Assembly: GCA_950022295.1 (NCBI GenBank)
Contig: OX465599.1
Span: 275,673,501-275,737,500, forward strand
Reading direction: 5' to 3'
DNA from: Bromus sterilis
Taxonomy: Eukaryota; Streptophyta; Magnoliopsida; Poales; Poaceae
DNA: 64,000 nt
A model generated the notes under the pieces. That model had not been told where the DNA came from. It searched no databases and saw nothing but the letters and a program-made list of their open reading frames with translations. Made by a program: the position numbers and the translations under genes. Position 1 is the stretch's first letter, and each line of letters starts with the position of its first letter. This document shows positions 11,610 to 23,100 of this stretch, in pieces.

Positions 11610-13061
11610 TCAAACTTTGACTAAAGAAATTTTTGATTCATAAGTCAACTTTTGAGTCTTCGTCATTTCCTCAACCAACATATCATCACTTTTGTTTAAT
11701 GAGATGTGAGTCTTTTCAAGTGCACGTTGTTGCTTAGATGCAAATTTAGCAAGTTTAGCATAGTTTTCATCAGGTTCTTCATCAGAGGGTTCATCTGATG
11801 ATGAGTAAGAAGATACCTTGGAGGACTTGGCCATGAAGCAGAAGGAAGGAGTTGTGTCTTCAGCTTCATCATCAGCATGTGATGGACCAGATTCCTCAGT
11901 GCTGAAGATTGATTTTGATACAAGTGTCGTGGCAAGAGCCAAACCAGACACACCCTCAGATTCTTCAGATTCTTCTTCCTCAGCATCAGGGTTGGAACCA
12001 GATTCTTCCGAGTCCAATTCTTTCCCGAGATAAGCGCGAGCCTTACGGGAACTGCTATTTCTGTATCCAGTAGACCTTGAGGATCTTGAGGATTTCTTCT
12101 TTGTCTTTTCATCAGAACTTTCATCTTTCCCTTTCTTCTTCAGTTTAGCTTCCTTTTCCCATAGAGGACACTCAGCGATGTAATGCCCAGGTTTCTTGCA
12201 CTTGTGGCAAACTCTCTTTCTAGCTTCGACAGAATCATCATCTTTGCTTTTTCTTGAGGACGATCTTGAGGAATTTCCGAAGTGATTCTTCTTCGTGAAC
12301 CTTTGAAACTTTCTAGTAAGGAGAGCAAGTTCACGGCTGAGAGTCTCAGGATTATCAGTATCAGCCTCAGACTCTTCATCAGAGGACACTCTTCGTGCTC
12401 TAGCTTTTAGCGCGTGGACCTTAGGCGTGGGGCTGTATAAGTCTCGTTTTTCAGAGAGCTTCAGTTCATGAGCATTGAGGCGCTCGAGAATGTCTGCTGG
12501 ATCTAGAGTCTTGAAGTCAGGCCTTTCTTGAATCATCAGTGATAGGAACTCAAATGAGTCATCCAATGACCTCAGCAGTTTCTTCACAACTTCATGATCT
12601 GTGATATCAACAGCACCAAGAGCTTGAAGTTCAATCGATATGTCAGTGAGTCTGTCAAAGGTTTGTTGCACGTGCTCATTATCCAGCCTCTTGAACCGAT
12701 TGAAGAGACTGCGGAGTGTATCAACTCGTGAGTCTCGTTGAGCTAAGACTCCTTCATTAACTTTAGACAGTCTTGTCCATATCTTCTTTGCAGTATCCAG
12801 ACCACTGATACGGTTGAACTGAGCCTTATTGAGATGACCACCAATGATGCTTCGAGCTTTTGCATCAAGCTGCCAGTTTTTCTTGACAACTTCGGGTGCA
12901 GTCATCAGATTTGCTTCAGGAATGCCTTGATCAACAATGTCCCACAGATCCTTGTCAATGGCTTCAAGATGCATCCTCATCTTGTTCTTCCAGTATGGAT
13001 AGTCCGTTCCATCGAAGATGGGGCAGTTTGAGGCAACGCTCATTGTACCTGAGGTCGACAT
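11610..13061 (-). CDS. Copia Gag (capsid and nucleocapsid), 483 residues to the first stop
   Basis: It starts at the ATG at 13061, about 70 bp downstream of the 5' LTR in minus-strand direction, just after the primer binding site. The N-terminal half resembles UBN2-type copia capsid (FDGTDYPYWKNKM near residue 17). A zinc knuckle CHKCKKPGHYIAEC has C285, C288, H293 and C298. An acidic Ser/Glu/Lys-rich tail follows. Gag packages element RNA into virus-like particles. A one-base shift near 11620 truncates the natural polyprotein. Upstream of that I see no stop, so Gag itself may still be made and might act on other copies. That last point is inference. Confidence 0.88.
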   Translation of the reverse strand: MSTSGTMSVASNCPIFDGTDYPYWKNKMRMHLEAIDKDLWDIVDQGIPEANLMTAPEVVKKNWQLDAKARSIIGGHLNKAQFNRISGLDTAKKIWTRLSKVNEGVLAQRDSRVDTLRSLFNRFKRLDNEHVQQTFDRLTDISIELQALGAVDITDHEVVKKLLRSLDDSFEFLSLMIQERPDFKTLDPADILERLNAHELKLSEKRDLYSPTPKVHALKARARRVSSDEESEADTDNPETLSRELALLTRKFQRFTKKNHFGNSSRSSSRKSKDDDSVEARKRVCHKCKKPGHYIAECPLWEKEAKLKKKGKDESSDEKTKKKSSRSSRSTGYRNSSSRKARAYLGKELDSEESGSNPDAEEEESEESEGVSGLALATTLVSKSIFSTEESGPSHADDEAEDTTPSFCFMAKSSKVSSYSSSDEPSDEEPDENYAKLAKFASKQQRALEKTHISLNKSDDMLVEEMTKTQKLTYESKISLVKV

Positions 13062-13113
13062 AACTAAAACTCCAGGTGGTTAAACCGAATCACACAGAAC
13101 AAGGGAGTACCTA

Positions 13114-13125
13114 GCTCTGATACCA
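13114..13125 (-). other. Primer binding site (initiator Met tRNA) of the copia element
   Basis: The minus strand reads TGGTATCAGAGC just inside the 5' LTR end at 13128. This is the usual complement of the initiator methionine tRNA 3' end in copia elements. Confidence 0.92.
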
Positions 13126-13127
13126 AT

Positions 13128-14365
13128 TGAAAGTGCAATATATCGACCAGAGGGGGGTGAATGGGAGGTTTTCAATTTTACTACCAGATTTTGGTTTTCT
13201 TCAGGACTGAAGCAATCATGAAGCTGAAGAAAATCATGAAGCTGAAGAAGTAACCAAAATCATGAAGAAATAAAACTTCACAGAATGTAATCATTAGGGC
13301 AGCTCATCATAATGCAACAGAAATAAATCAATTCAGATAAGCAGAAGTGCTTCAGATGCATAGTATGAAGACAAAGAGCAGAGGGAGAGCTGAAGCATAT
13401 CATATCAAATACTGAAGCTTAAGAGGTTGAAGAGATAGCACCAGAGATTGAAGACATTGGTTTGGTAGACCAGTTCAAGTTGCTGTGACAACTCTACGTC
13501 TGGTTGGAGAGGCTGAGATTCAACTCAGAAGACATAGTCTTCACCTTGTTCTCCTTGAACTAAAGTCCTCAGACTCCTTCCAATAACTCAGGTGAGTGTT
13601 CAAGGTAGACTCCCGAAACGTTCACAGACTCAGTCACTCCGGGAAGTCACAATTGCATCTTGACTTCCTCAGACTGAAGACTTCTACACCGGCTGGAAGA
13701 TCACAGTCTTCAAGAGTAAAAAACTTCGGATCACTCGAACCGACTTCCTCAGAAATGCTCAACTACTCAGGCTGGTGGTTTTTCCTCACATAGGTTCTTC
13801 AGTTTCCTCAGAGGTGGGTTGCTCTCAGATGACAAGTGTCAGTTTTTCTGTCGGAGCAGCCAACCCACAAATGGGGCTGGGGGTGGCTATTTATAGCCGC
13901 GGAGCAACCCGAGGTGAAAGGACATAAATGCCCATGCATGTAATTACTCTCATGCCCTCAGAAATGACCGTTGCTAGACAAGTTCTAGCCTCTCACCACG
14001 CAACACGTGGCATGGTCAAAATATTCTCTCTCCAGACTCCTCAACCGAAGTTAGTTACCTCAGTGTCCTGAAGAACAACGTCTCAGACACATGAGGACTG
14101 AACCTCTACTGCAGGAGATCTCACTCTCTTCAGGAGAACTGCACTCGCAGTCTCCAGACTCCTCAACCGAAGACAAATTCCTTAGTGTCCTGAAGAACAA
14201 CGTCTCAACACCCGAGGAACTGAACTTCTACTGCAGGAGATTTCTCTCTCTTCAGGAGAACTGCACTCGCAGTCTCCAGACTCCTCAACCGAAGACAGAT
14301 TCCTCAGTGTCCTGAAGAACAACGTCTCAGACACCCGAGGAACTGAACTTCTACTGCACGAGATT
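13128..14365 (-). repeat. Copia 5' LTR, first part (interrupted by the gypsy element)
   Basis: It aligns with 3486-4725 of the other LTR and contains the TATA box at 13888-13895. It stops at 14365, where the gypsy LTR begins, and resumes at 26083. The last five bases (AGATT, 14361-14365) are the left copy of the gypsy target duplication. Confidence 0.92.
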
Positions 14366-15357
14366 TGTCGGGGGACTGGTACCCGGGTAGTCTAACCCAA
14401 GGGGAAGCAAGCTTTCAAGACAAGGATGGGCCGATTGGGCTGCAGCTGGGCCGAGCTAGGCAGAGGTACGGCTGATTTCTCTAAAGCAATCGGCCATACC
14501 AAGTGCCGGCAGTCGGCCCAGGCGCAATCGGTCCACCCCTTTGTTCATTGAAGACGATCGTCCGATTGGCCTGCAGCTGGACCGAGGTCGTTTCCTAGAA
14601 GACCGATTGCCCAGAGCAATCGGCCTTACCCAGGAACCACCAGTCGGTCCAGGCGCAATCGGAGCTACCTGACACCCAGTCGGGGGTATGATTACGAGGT
14701 CATAAATGCCATATCCCGAGATATCTGGGTGGCAGGAAGGCCAAGTCACATCGAGGATTTCCGGGAGATACGATGTCGACCTCTCCACCGATTCCGCGGA
14801 CAGGCCGACAAGACCGTACCTCATAGCTCCACTGTTCATCACTAGACCCTACAAGGTAGCAGCATGGGACGCCGCTCGTAGGCTCCGGATCACCCGGATA
14901 GGAGCAGTCGGTGGGCCCAGGCCAACTAGAGGTTGACAGCTGGGCCCATTCGGCACTGAAGTTACCGAAGTACCCTGGACTCACACTATAAGAGCCAGGG
15001 TACCCCTCCTGCGCGAGGGACGCCACACCTGAGATCTCATTAACTCTTTCTCCCTCCAGTTCATTTACTACCTGTAGTCACTCCTCAGGGAAGCAGGAGA
15101 AGACCTTGCCCACGGCGGCGGTTTACTCTTTCCCCTGAGAAGATAGAAGAGCAGTTATTGTAGTTCCTTCATTGATATATAAGAGATAAGCAGGAGTAGG
15201 GGTGTTATCTCTCCGGAGAGCCCCGAACCTGGGTACATCGTGGTGTCTTCACTGTGCTTGTGCCCAACCCGATTCCCGCACCATCGACATTCCCTCCCTC
15301 GTGTCTTCCCCTCACTTTAGCCATCCCCATGGCATCTGCTGTCACATATCGACGACA
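14366..15357 (+). repeat. Gypsy 5' LTR, 992 bp
   Basis: It starts TGTCGGGGGACTGG and ends ATATCGACGACA. The TATA-like CTATAAGAG is at 14986-14994. The first 300 bp hold seven CAATCGG/CCGATTG heptamers. The gag ATG (15329) already lies inside its 3' end. Confidence 0.95.
14986..14994 (+). promoter_or_regulatory. TATA-like box in gypsy LTR
   Basis: CTATAAGAG lies in a GC-rich context about 620 bp into the LTR. The same site is in the 3' LTR at 25706-25714. It is the best core-promoter candidate for the sense transcript. Confidence 0.6.
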
Positions 15358-17566
15358 GTTGGCGCCTACCGTGGGGCTGACCGAGGCGTCGACTGGAGTC
15401 AAGATCCGGACGGGATCAATCTCTGCATCGGGCGGTAGCCACGCCTCTGGCCTGATTCTAAGGCGTGGGGCAATCGACTATGTGGTGGACTACTCGGCGC
15501 GGTACAAGGAAGGAGCTCCCTTGCCGCCCGGGGTGTCGCTGCAGGTGGGAAGTCACCGTCTCTTCATCGGTGCCTTCCCTGAGGCATATCCAAGAGACAT
15601 CCGAGTTTTCTCATGTGCTACAGACCCTCTCTTGACCAGGGGCTGCGTCGCAGCACCTGGCCAAGGGGAGGGCCGACTGCACGCTGAGGTCATGATGGCG
15701 GGAGCGTCGTCCTCGACCAATCGGGACTCGGCAAGCGCAGCAAGGAAGGCAAAGGAAGTGGCTGATGCAGCAGAGCGAATCGGCACCAGTGCGTTGCGGG
15801 ATGTGTTGTACACACCCGTGAACAGGAATGGTGATCCGGAGCTAGTGCATACCGAGCTGGAAACGGAACGGCTTGCACTGGCTCGCAGGGCCGAGCAAGT
15901 GCTGGCTGAGGAGCGTCGGCTGGGAGCCATCACTCGGGAATACAACGCAGCGCATGCACGACCGCGTCGGCCGATTGAGCCTGCAGTCCTGGAAGACCTG
16001 AGAAGCCGAGGCCGGGCAGTCAACCAGCAGTTGTCTGGGGCTGAGCAACCGGAGCGTCCGAGAAGGCCGGCACAACCGGAGCAACCGGTGCAATCGACGT
16101 TTGTCCAAAGGCCCACATATAGCACACCCGACAAGAATCTGAGAGCAGCCGAGCAGATAGCGCTTGAGCTGGAAGAGTTGGAAGGAGATGAGCGGCGCGA
16201 GCAGTCGCGCCGAATGCGTGAACTGATAGCGGCCGCAAAAGAGCAGAGGCTTGCGGCAAGGGGCAATCAGAATGCTGAGCCAGAGGCATCAAGAGGAACT
16301 GTGAGGCCGAATCCGGGAGCCGGCCAGCGGTCGAATGCGTTGCGCCAGAATCGGCATCGGCCCGCGCCATCTCGGCATGACAGCAAGGTCAGAAGCAATC
16401 GCCCAGCAGCAAGCAGAAGAATGGAAGAGCCGGCTGTTAACAGCAGGCGCCAGGACATGCCGCAGCAGTCGGCACCGAGACCAGCAATCAGCACCCGACT
16501 TGGCCCTCGCCAAATCGGTCAGGATGATGCAAGGCATCGCATTGAGCTCCTGGAGAAGGAGGCCCAGGAAGATGAAGAAGGAGAAGCTGGCCCAGCATGT
16601 TTCGGTCATCGCATTCGGACGGAGAAGTTCCCCAAAGGCTTTACACTGCCGAGAGATACCCCCAAGTACAATGGCTCGGTAAAGCCTGAGGACTGGCTGT
16701 CTGATTACCTGACAGCAGTTCGCATTGCGGGAGGCAATCGGCGTGTGGCAGTTCGCTATGCACCGCTCATGCTGCAGGGTTCAGCTCGGACATGGCTGAA
16801 TAGTTTGCCCAAGGACAGTGTGAACTGTTGGGAGGACTTCACGACTGTGTTCATCCACAATTTCACAAGCACATATGAAAGGCCCAACCTCCCTCGGCAG
16901 TTAGCTTTGTGCGTGCAAGGCAAGGACGAGCCCCTCCGAGATTACCTGTCTTGATGGATCAAGTTGAAGAATTCATGCGAATGAGTCCATGAGATTCAGG
17001 CCATTCAGTACTTCACTGATGGATGCCTGGCCAATTCAATGCTGAAGCACAAGCTGCTCCGCAAAGACTTCACGTCGCTCGCCGAGCTCATGAAGGTGGC
17101 AAATGCTTTCGCTATGTCCGATTCTGCGATGCGCCCTATCCAACTCGGAGTTGGAGGTGTGATCCAGTCACCAGGGGCTCCGCAGTCGGACACAGGAAAC
17201 CAAGGCCTCAGTCGGAAAGAAAAAAGAGAGAACAACCGCAACAACAACAACAACAACCAGCAGAACAACGGCAAGCGAAAGGACGAGCAACCCGACACTC
17301 AGTATGGCAGTCGGCAGGTGGCCGCTGTTCAGAATGAGGAAGACCCGGCGGCTGCAGGAGGCAGTCGGAAGATGAGACCCAACGTGAGACCTCCAGGGCA
17401 GATGAAGCCCAAGTACACGTTTGAGGACATGTTGGATGCACCATGTAAGTTGCACAGCACGCCTGGGAGGCCGTCTGCGCACACCACTTGGCAATGTGAT
17501 TTTGTGAGAAGGATAGCAAAAGGAGAAGCTTTCCGAGTCCATTTTTATCTCGGAGACCGATCTTGA
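15329..17566 (+). pseudogene. Gypsy Gag, interrupted by two stop codons
   Basis: The frame opens with the ATG at 15329 inside the LTR, reads through the primer binding site and continues to a TGA at 16952. A second TGA follows at about 16982, after which the same frame is open to 17566. An Arg/Glu/Ala-rich, probably helical region leads to a retrotransposon gag domain at about 16600-17130 (the segment PEDWLSDYLTAVRIAGG and the motif SARTWLNSLP are typical). A Lys/Asn-rich basic stretch (poly-Asn at about 17240) and the CKLHSTPGRPSAHTTWQC segment follow, a Cys/His arrangement common in grass gypsy Gag. An alternative start is the ATG near 15694. Gag would form the particle and bind RNA. This copy is truncated unless stops are read through. 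Confidence 0.82.
15358..15376 (+). other. Primer binding site of the gypsy element
   Basis: TTGGCGCCTACCGTGGGG follows directly after the LTR end at 15357. TGGCGCC is the start of the binding site used by many plant gypsy elements. I cannot name the exact tRNA from the rest. Confidence 0.75.
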
Positions 17567-18140
17567 AGCTCTGAGAAAGGCAAAAGAAGTTCAACCGGAC
17601 AAGCCTGCAACCATGAAGAAGCAATCCAGCGCTCAGGGTGTCTCGGCAATAGCACCAGGGGCTGCCGATTGCAAACCAGGGGCTGCAGAAGAGAAGAAGA
17701 AGAGCGATACTACAGAGAAGCAAGCAGAGGCTGCGCCAGAGGGCACAACCTCTGGAGAACAAGTGATATCAGAAATTGCCGATTGCAGTAATGAAGTTTC
17801 AACCCCAGATGAGAAGTCAGCACCAGAGGCTGCCGAATGCGTGCCAAGCGCCGCAGTCGGCAGTTCACAAGCGGAAGAAGATATAGCAGAGGTTCAAGAG
17901 GCCGAGATCGAGCAGGCCAATGCTCAAGAGACCGAAGTCCAAGAAGAAGTCTTCCCCCAGCAAGCAGCAGTAATGGTAGTGGTCAGTGCGCCATCATGGG
18001 CACAGCCGATTCGAGATTTTTTGGCAGACGGGACCCTTACACCAGATTTGGCATTGTCCAGGCAGATCAGTCGCCGATCTTGGGCATATACAATCATCAA
18101 CAATGAGCTGATGCGCAAGAGTCCGACTGGTGTTCTTTAG
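17567..18140 (+). pseudogene. Glu/Ala-rich spacer joined to the pre-integrase end of pol (deletion junction)
   Basis: The frame from 17613 begins with a low-complexity Glu/Ala/Pro-rich spacer in which the word ADC (GCCGATTGC) recurs. It runs into VVSAPSWAQPIRDFLADG, which normally lies between RNase H and integrase of gypsy pol. Protease, reverse transcriptase and RNase H are therefore missing, lost in a deletion whose join lies at about 17950-17990. A TAG at 18138 separates this from the integrase, which is in the same frame. Confidence 0.78.
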
Positions 18141-19259
18141 AGGTGTGTTGAAGAGGACAGAGGCTTGGAGCTGCTCAGAGACATCCATCAGGGTGAATGT
18201 GGTCATCACACGTCAGCAAAGGCAATCGCCAACAAGGCTTTCCGGCATGGTTTCTACTGGCCAACTGCACTCGCAGTAGCTGAAAATCTTGTGAAGCACT
18301 GCAAGGGTTGTCAGCGATTCAAGGCAAGGAGTCATCAGCCAGCATCGGCACTGAAGACCATCCCAATAGCTTGGCCGTTTGCAGTTTGGGGTTTGGACAT
18401 GGTCGGACCATTCAAGAGAGCTAGAAGCGGCATGACACATCTCCTGGTGGCAATCGACAAATTTACCAAGTGGATCGAAGCAAGACCAATCAAGAAGTTG
18501 GATGGACCGACTGCAGTCAAGTTTGTGGCCGACATCGTATGCAGATATGGTGTTCCTAACAGCATCATCACCGACAACGGCACAAACTTTGCAAAGGGGG
18601 CATTGGCTCGATATGCATCTCAGCAAGGCATTCGACTTGATCTGGCATCTGTGGCACACCCACAGTCCAACGGTCAAGTCGAAAGGGCAAATGGACTAAT
18701 CCTATCGGGTATCAGGCCCAGATTGGTAGAGCCACTTGAGAGGGCACCTGGAGCATGGATTGATGAGCTCCCCGCAGTACTTTTCAGTTTGAGGACCACG
18801 CCGAATAGCTCGACTGGATTCACTCCTTTCTTCCTGGTATATGGTTCAGAAGCAGTCATCCCCTCCGACATCGAGTTTGATTCACCTCGGCACGCTTTAT
18901 ACACTGAAGAAGAAGCCAAGTTAGCAAGAGAAGACGGCGTCGACCTCAAAGAAGAAGCTTGTTTGTTGGCCTTGTCTAGGTCAGCAATCTATCAGCAGAA
19001 GTTGCGGCACTACCACAGCAAGAAGATTCGACCTTTCTCTTTCCGAGAGGGGGACATGGTGCTCCGCCGAATCCAGAAGTCAGATGGGCAGCACAAGCTA
19101 TCCTCACCTTGGGAAGGGTCGTTTATTGTCAGTAGAGCGCTCAAAAACAACTCCTACTACCTGATTGATTGCACCAAGGGAACTCGGCACAAGGACACAT
19201 CGGGAGTAGAGACAGAGCGGCCGTGGAATGCCGAGTTGTTATGTCCGTTCTATAGTTGA
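18141..19259 (+). CDS. Gypsy integrase, near-intact domain
   Basis: Counting from the Met at 18165 (364 residues): an H2C2 zinc-binding region (His around 8-15, C46 and C49 in HCKGCQ), then the rve core with the catalytic triad D78 (GLDMVGPF), D137 (TDNGTNF) and E173 (GQVERANG), spaced D-35-E. A C-terminal DNA-binding part follows (FREGDMVLRRIQ). There is no chromodomain. Integrase inserts the cDNA into the genome. The domain is uninterrupted, but upstream stops and the missing reverse transcriptase mean it is not produced as a normal polyprotein. Confidence 0.85.
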   Translation, partial: RCVEEDRGLELLRDIHQGECGHHTSAKAIANKAFRHGFYWPTALAVAENLVKHCKGCQRFKARSHQPASALKTIPIAWPFAVWGLDMVGPFKRARSGMTHLLVAIDKFTKWIEARPIKKLDGPTAVKFVADIVCRYGVPNSIITDNGTNFAKGALARYASQQGIRLDLASVAHPQSNGQVERANGLILSGIRPRLVEPLERAPGAWIDELPAVLFSLRTTPNSSTGFTPFFLVYGSEAVIPSDIEFDSPRHALYTEEEAKLAREDGVDLKEEACLLALSRSAIYQQKLRHYHSKKIRPFSFREGDMVLRRIQKSDGQHKLSSPWEGSFIVSRALKNNSYYLIDCTKGTRHKDTSGVETERPWNAELLCPFYS

Positions 19260-20153
19260 ACGGCATAAGTTCATGTAAGCCATTCGGCAACCAATCAGTT
19301 AAAGTTATCATGTCTCTGAAAATGAGCATTCGAGTACTTTTCGTATAATTCCATTCGAAGAGCTAGCCCTAATCGGCAACGCTCCGTCAGACCCGAGATG
19401 TGCATAGCATACCCGGGGACTGGCCGACCACGAGGTCAAGAAAATAATCCATCGTGGCACGGGGACTGCAGGCTGGCTCGCAATCGGACACCCAGCTCAA
19501 GCGCAAATCACTAAGGGGTTTGTGGCATTGAAAAGGGTGACGAGTGAGGCAGTCGGTAGTACAAATCCCGGGAAACAACTCGAAACATGCCACCACAAGC
19601 AGCGCCAACGAGATAAAGTCGCCGATTGCGCCGCAAACTCGGACACTAGATCCAGAAGCGAGCAATCGGCGCCTGCTGTTGCAGAATCCTTTGCGTTAAG
19701 AATCTTGTCGTGTAAAAATAAAAACTCATCGAACCTTGGCTGGACGTTCTACTGTTGATCCGATCGGGGACCGCATGTCGGCAGCAAGATCGACACAGTA
19801 AACATCCCCAAGCGCAGCCGATGAAAGAAACCGGCAAAGACGCAAAGTTGATCGCACATCAAAACAGTTAAAACAAGCAATCGATTTGCATCAAAAGTAA
19901 CAGGCCCAAGGCCGAATAAGTTCATTACATCAAGTGGGTGTCGGCAGAATTGTCTTACAAAGAAAAGTAAAACCGATCTAATATCGGCAGGTGGACAGTC
20001 CGAATACAAATCAAGATGGCACATCTCAAGCAGTCGGAGGCACCGAGCTGGAGGATGGAGCAGATGGATCCGATTGAGCTTCAGAACCGGCAGCATCAGC
20101 TCGCTTCGTCTTCGGAGAGGTCTGAGATGAATCGCTGTCGGAAGGCTCCTCGG
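19260..20153. other. Convergent spacer between sense integrase and the antisense gene
   Basis: This is about 0.9 kb with no supportable gene. The sense pol ends at 19259 and the antisense gene ends at 20154, so transcripts converge here. Scattered CAATCGG and AGTCGG words occur. Confidence 0.5.
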
Positions 20154-23100
20154 CTAGCGCAGAGATAGTTGAGCAGGGAGTGGATTCCCTCCGTCATCAA
20201 GATATGGAGTGTAGTCATACGGAGAGAACCAGTTAGCCATAGTGCTGGCCAGCCGATTGACTTCAGCGTAGGTTTTCTCAAGAAGGTCCCCGGCACCATC
20301 TCGGAGGCTGTATAACTTGGAGAGTTTCACCTGAGGGTACCAAGTCAATAGTGTCTGAAGGGCGGTCTCCGCACCAGTACGACCCGCGGAATTCAGCAGA
20401 ACATCGATCCGACGGGGGATAGCTTTGAGGAGAATCTGAGTTTGCTCAGTGGTCGCATTCGGAGTTTCCCCTTGATCAGAATCTTCCTCCTCTTGTGGGT
20501 CGTCCTTGCGGACCTCGGCGGAGGAGTCGGCAGCATGTTACATTCTCTTTAGTCCGGCCTTGAGCTCAGCCGCCGGCCACAGGGCTTTGGCAATCTTCAG
20601 AATTCCGAGTTTGAAGGACAGGGCCACTCCCTGCATGACCGGAATGCGACCTTGAGTGCCGATCAGATATTCATGTCGGGTCCAGACGCTGTCCGCGCGG
20701 TCGCAAGTCCCTCCGGCAGCGATATGATCCTCCCGAGACTGGGCGACAGCGGCGTAGGCAGCCGCCTCAGATTCGGGCCAGGCCTCTGGGTCAAGAAGGA
20801 AAAATGTGAGAAATCGGGTACAAGAAGAAAGCAATCGGAAGATGCAATCGGCATAAAGGAAGACTCACCGCTAAGGAGAAGATCCATGTCAGTTAGCGAG
20901 TCGCAGAAACCTTTGGCTCGGCGGCGCATTCGAGCATTCTCTTCAAGATGCTGCTTCTCCATTTCTTCATATTTGGCGATCTGCTCGTCGCGATCCTTGC
21001 GAATGGAATCCCGCGCGGCGACTGCTTCATCCCTCTCGGTTTGTAAAGCATTTCGGGCGGAGACTGCGGCATCCCGCTCGGCAAGAAGCCCAGCGCTGGT
21101 AGCCGTCACAGCAGCAACGTCCGCAAGATGTTTCTTTTCAAGAGCTGCCATCTCGCCGCGAAGATTGTGAATAGTCCGGTTCAAGTCAGTCTCTACCCCT
21201 TGCAGCCGAATCACTTCTTCAGAAGCTTTGGCGAGAGCTGGGCTCTGCTGGTTAAGTTTTGCAGTTAATTCAGAAATCCGGCCCTGGAGGTCACCTACCA
21301 GAGGAACAGTAGCTAGAAGAGAGCATAGAGATATGAGCGCTAGAGCAATCGGCTAGTGGAGAAAAGGCAGATGGGCTAGAAGATACCTTTCAGTTTGGAG
21401 GTCTCGGCTGACAGGTTGTTGACCTGCAGCTGGGCCTGGGCGAGGGTCCGGAGGCTGGCGGTATAAGCTTCAAGAAGTTTCTCGAAGACATTTCGTTTCT
21501 CCTCCATAACAGCCTGAGAAGAACAGCACGACAAAGTCAGTAATAGAGCAAAGAATATTGAAGATCCGAACCAATCGGCCCGAATCTCGGGGACTACACC
21601 CAGTGGGTGCGCTGGCGCGCACACACCGGAAGGAAAGTCCACCGATTGAGGGAGGCAAATGAGAAAAGCAAAAATGCTAAAAGATCCGAACCGATTGTAA
21701 CCAATCGGCCCGAATCTCGGGGACTACACCCAGTGGGTGCGCTGGCGCGCACCCACCGGAAGGAAAGTCCACCGATTGAGGAAGACAAACGAGAAAAGCG
21801 AAAGTACTAAGAAGATCTGAACCGATTGTAATCAATCGGCCCGAATCTCGGGGACTACACCCACTGGGTGCGCTTGCGCGCACCCACCGGAGGAAAAATG
21901 TCCAAAGTAAAAGAAGGAAAGGAAGGAAAGGAAGAGGTTACCGTATGATGCGAGACGAGCTGTTCCAGATCCCAAGCAATGGCGTTGGCGAAGCAGTTTA
22001 CTCGGCTCAGCGCGGACGCCATGGGCTCTTGAGGAGGAAGCGCAGCGTCAGCCTCAGCACCAACGTGACGGGCGCGAGAGTACTCGGCCCGGAATTGATC
22101 CACCGTGCGCATTAAAACTTCCGAGGCAGTGGGGGTCGACGTTGGCGCTGAGGTTGGAATCGCGATGGAAGTGGCAGTTGTAAGAGTTGGTGGCACCATC
22201 GTCACTTGAAAATCAGAAGCACCCGATTGCGGCGGCGGCACAATCGGGCGAGTCGGAGCAGCGGTAGTAACGATGACTGGGGGAAGAGTTGTGGTCGTCG
22301 GCGGCGCTGATAGAACAGCTGGTGGCGTGGTAGCAATGGTTGGCGGTGCCGACATCACAGTCGGCGGCGAGATCGTCACCATTGGTGCATCGGGCACGGC
22401 GGTCGACGGAGCGGGAGAAGTTGTAGCAGCGGCGGCCGGGCTGGAGCGGCGTGGCGGGGATGGGGCAATCGGATCTACCGATTGCGTTCCCCCGACACCA
22501 GGAAATACCGGGTCGGCCGCACGCTTGATGATCTTTGGGGCGAGGTCGGAAGGAGACGTCTTCGGGGCTGCTGCGAGCCGAGCTCTCTTGGCAGCACGTT
22601 CGGCATCTTTGGAGGAGTGATGGGTGGCGGTCGGCCGCTTGCGAACAGCCGCAGCAGAAGCAGCGGGCGAGATGATGGCGCCGACACGAGCCGGGATCTC
22701 GGTGTCGATGTCATCAAGCCCAATTGGCTCGCTGAAGGGAGAAAGGAAGAAGAGTCAGTAGAAGCAAAGGTAGCAAAGTACTGCGCAGAAAGTCAGAAGC
22801 ATACCCGATCGTTCGAGGTGCGCCGGTAGGCATTCGGCAGCGGAGTGGGGCGACATTCAGCGGCGCCTGAGTGGTCGGCCTTCGAGCTGTCGTCTTCTGG
22901 GCCTGCTTGCCTTTGTGGGCAGTCGGCATGGTTTGAATGACCTTGGAGGGAGCGGTACCAGAGGAAGAGCCAGCTGCCGAGATGCGTTTGGCTGGCACCC
23001 TGGGAGGCTTATCCCGAGGAGCTGCAGCAGGAGCAGCACCCGTTGAGATACTATCATCATCACTCCAATCAGCCAAAAGTCGCTCAAGGGAAGAGTCGGG

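Noticed and set aside
17168..17762. Antisense frames opposite gypsy gag and spacer
   Set aside because: Mirror frames of the low-complexity sense coding sequence; no splice structure or family similarity, unlike the antisense gene at 20154-24381.
21556..21895. CRISPR-like spacing of repeats
   Set aside because: Three 130-bp tandem units without variable spacers in a plant genome; ordinary tandem repeat.
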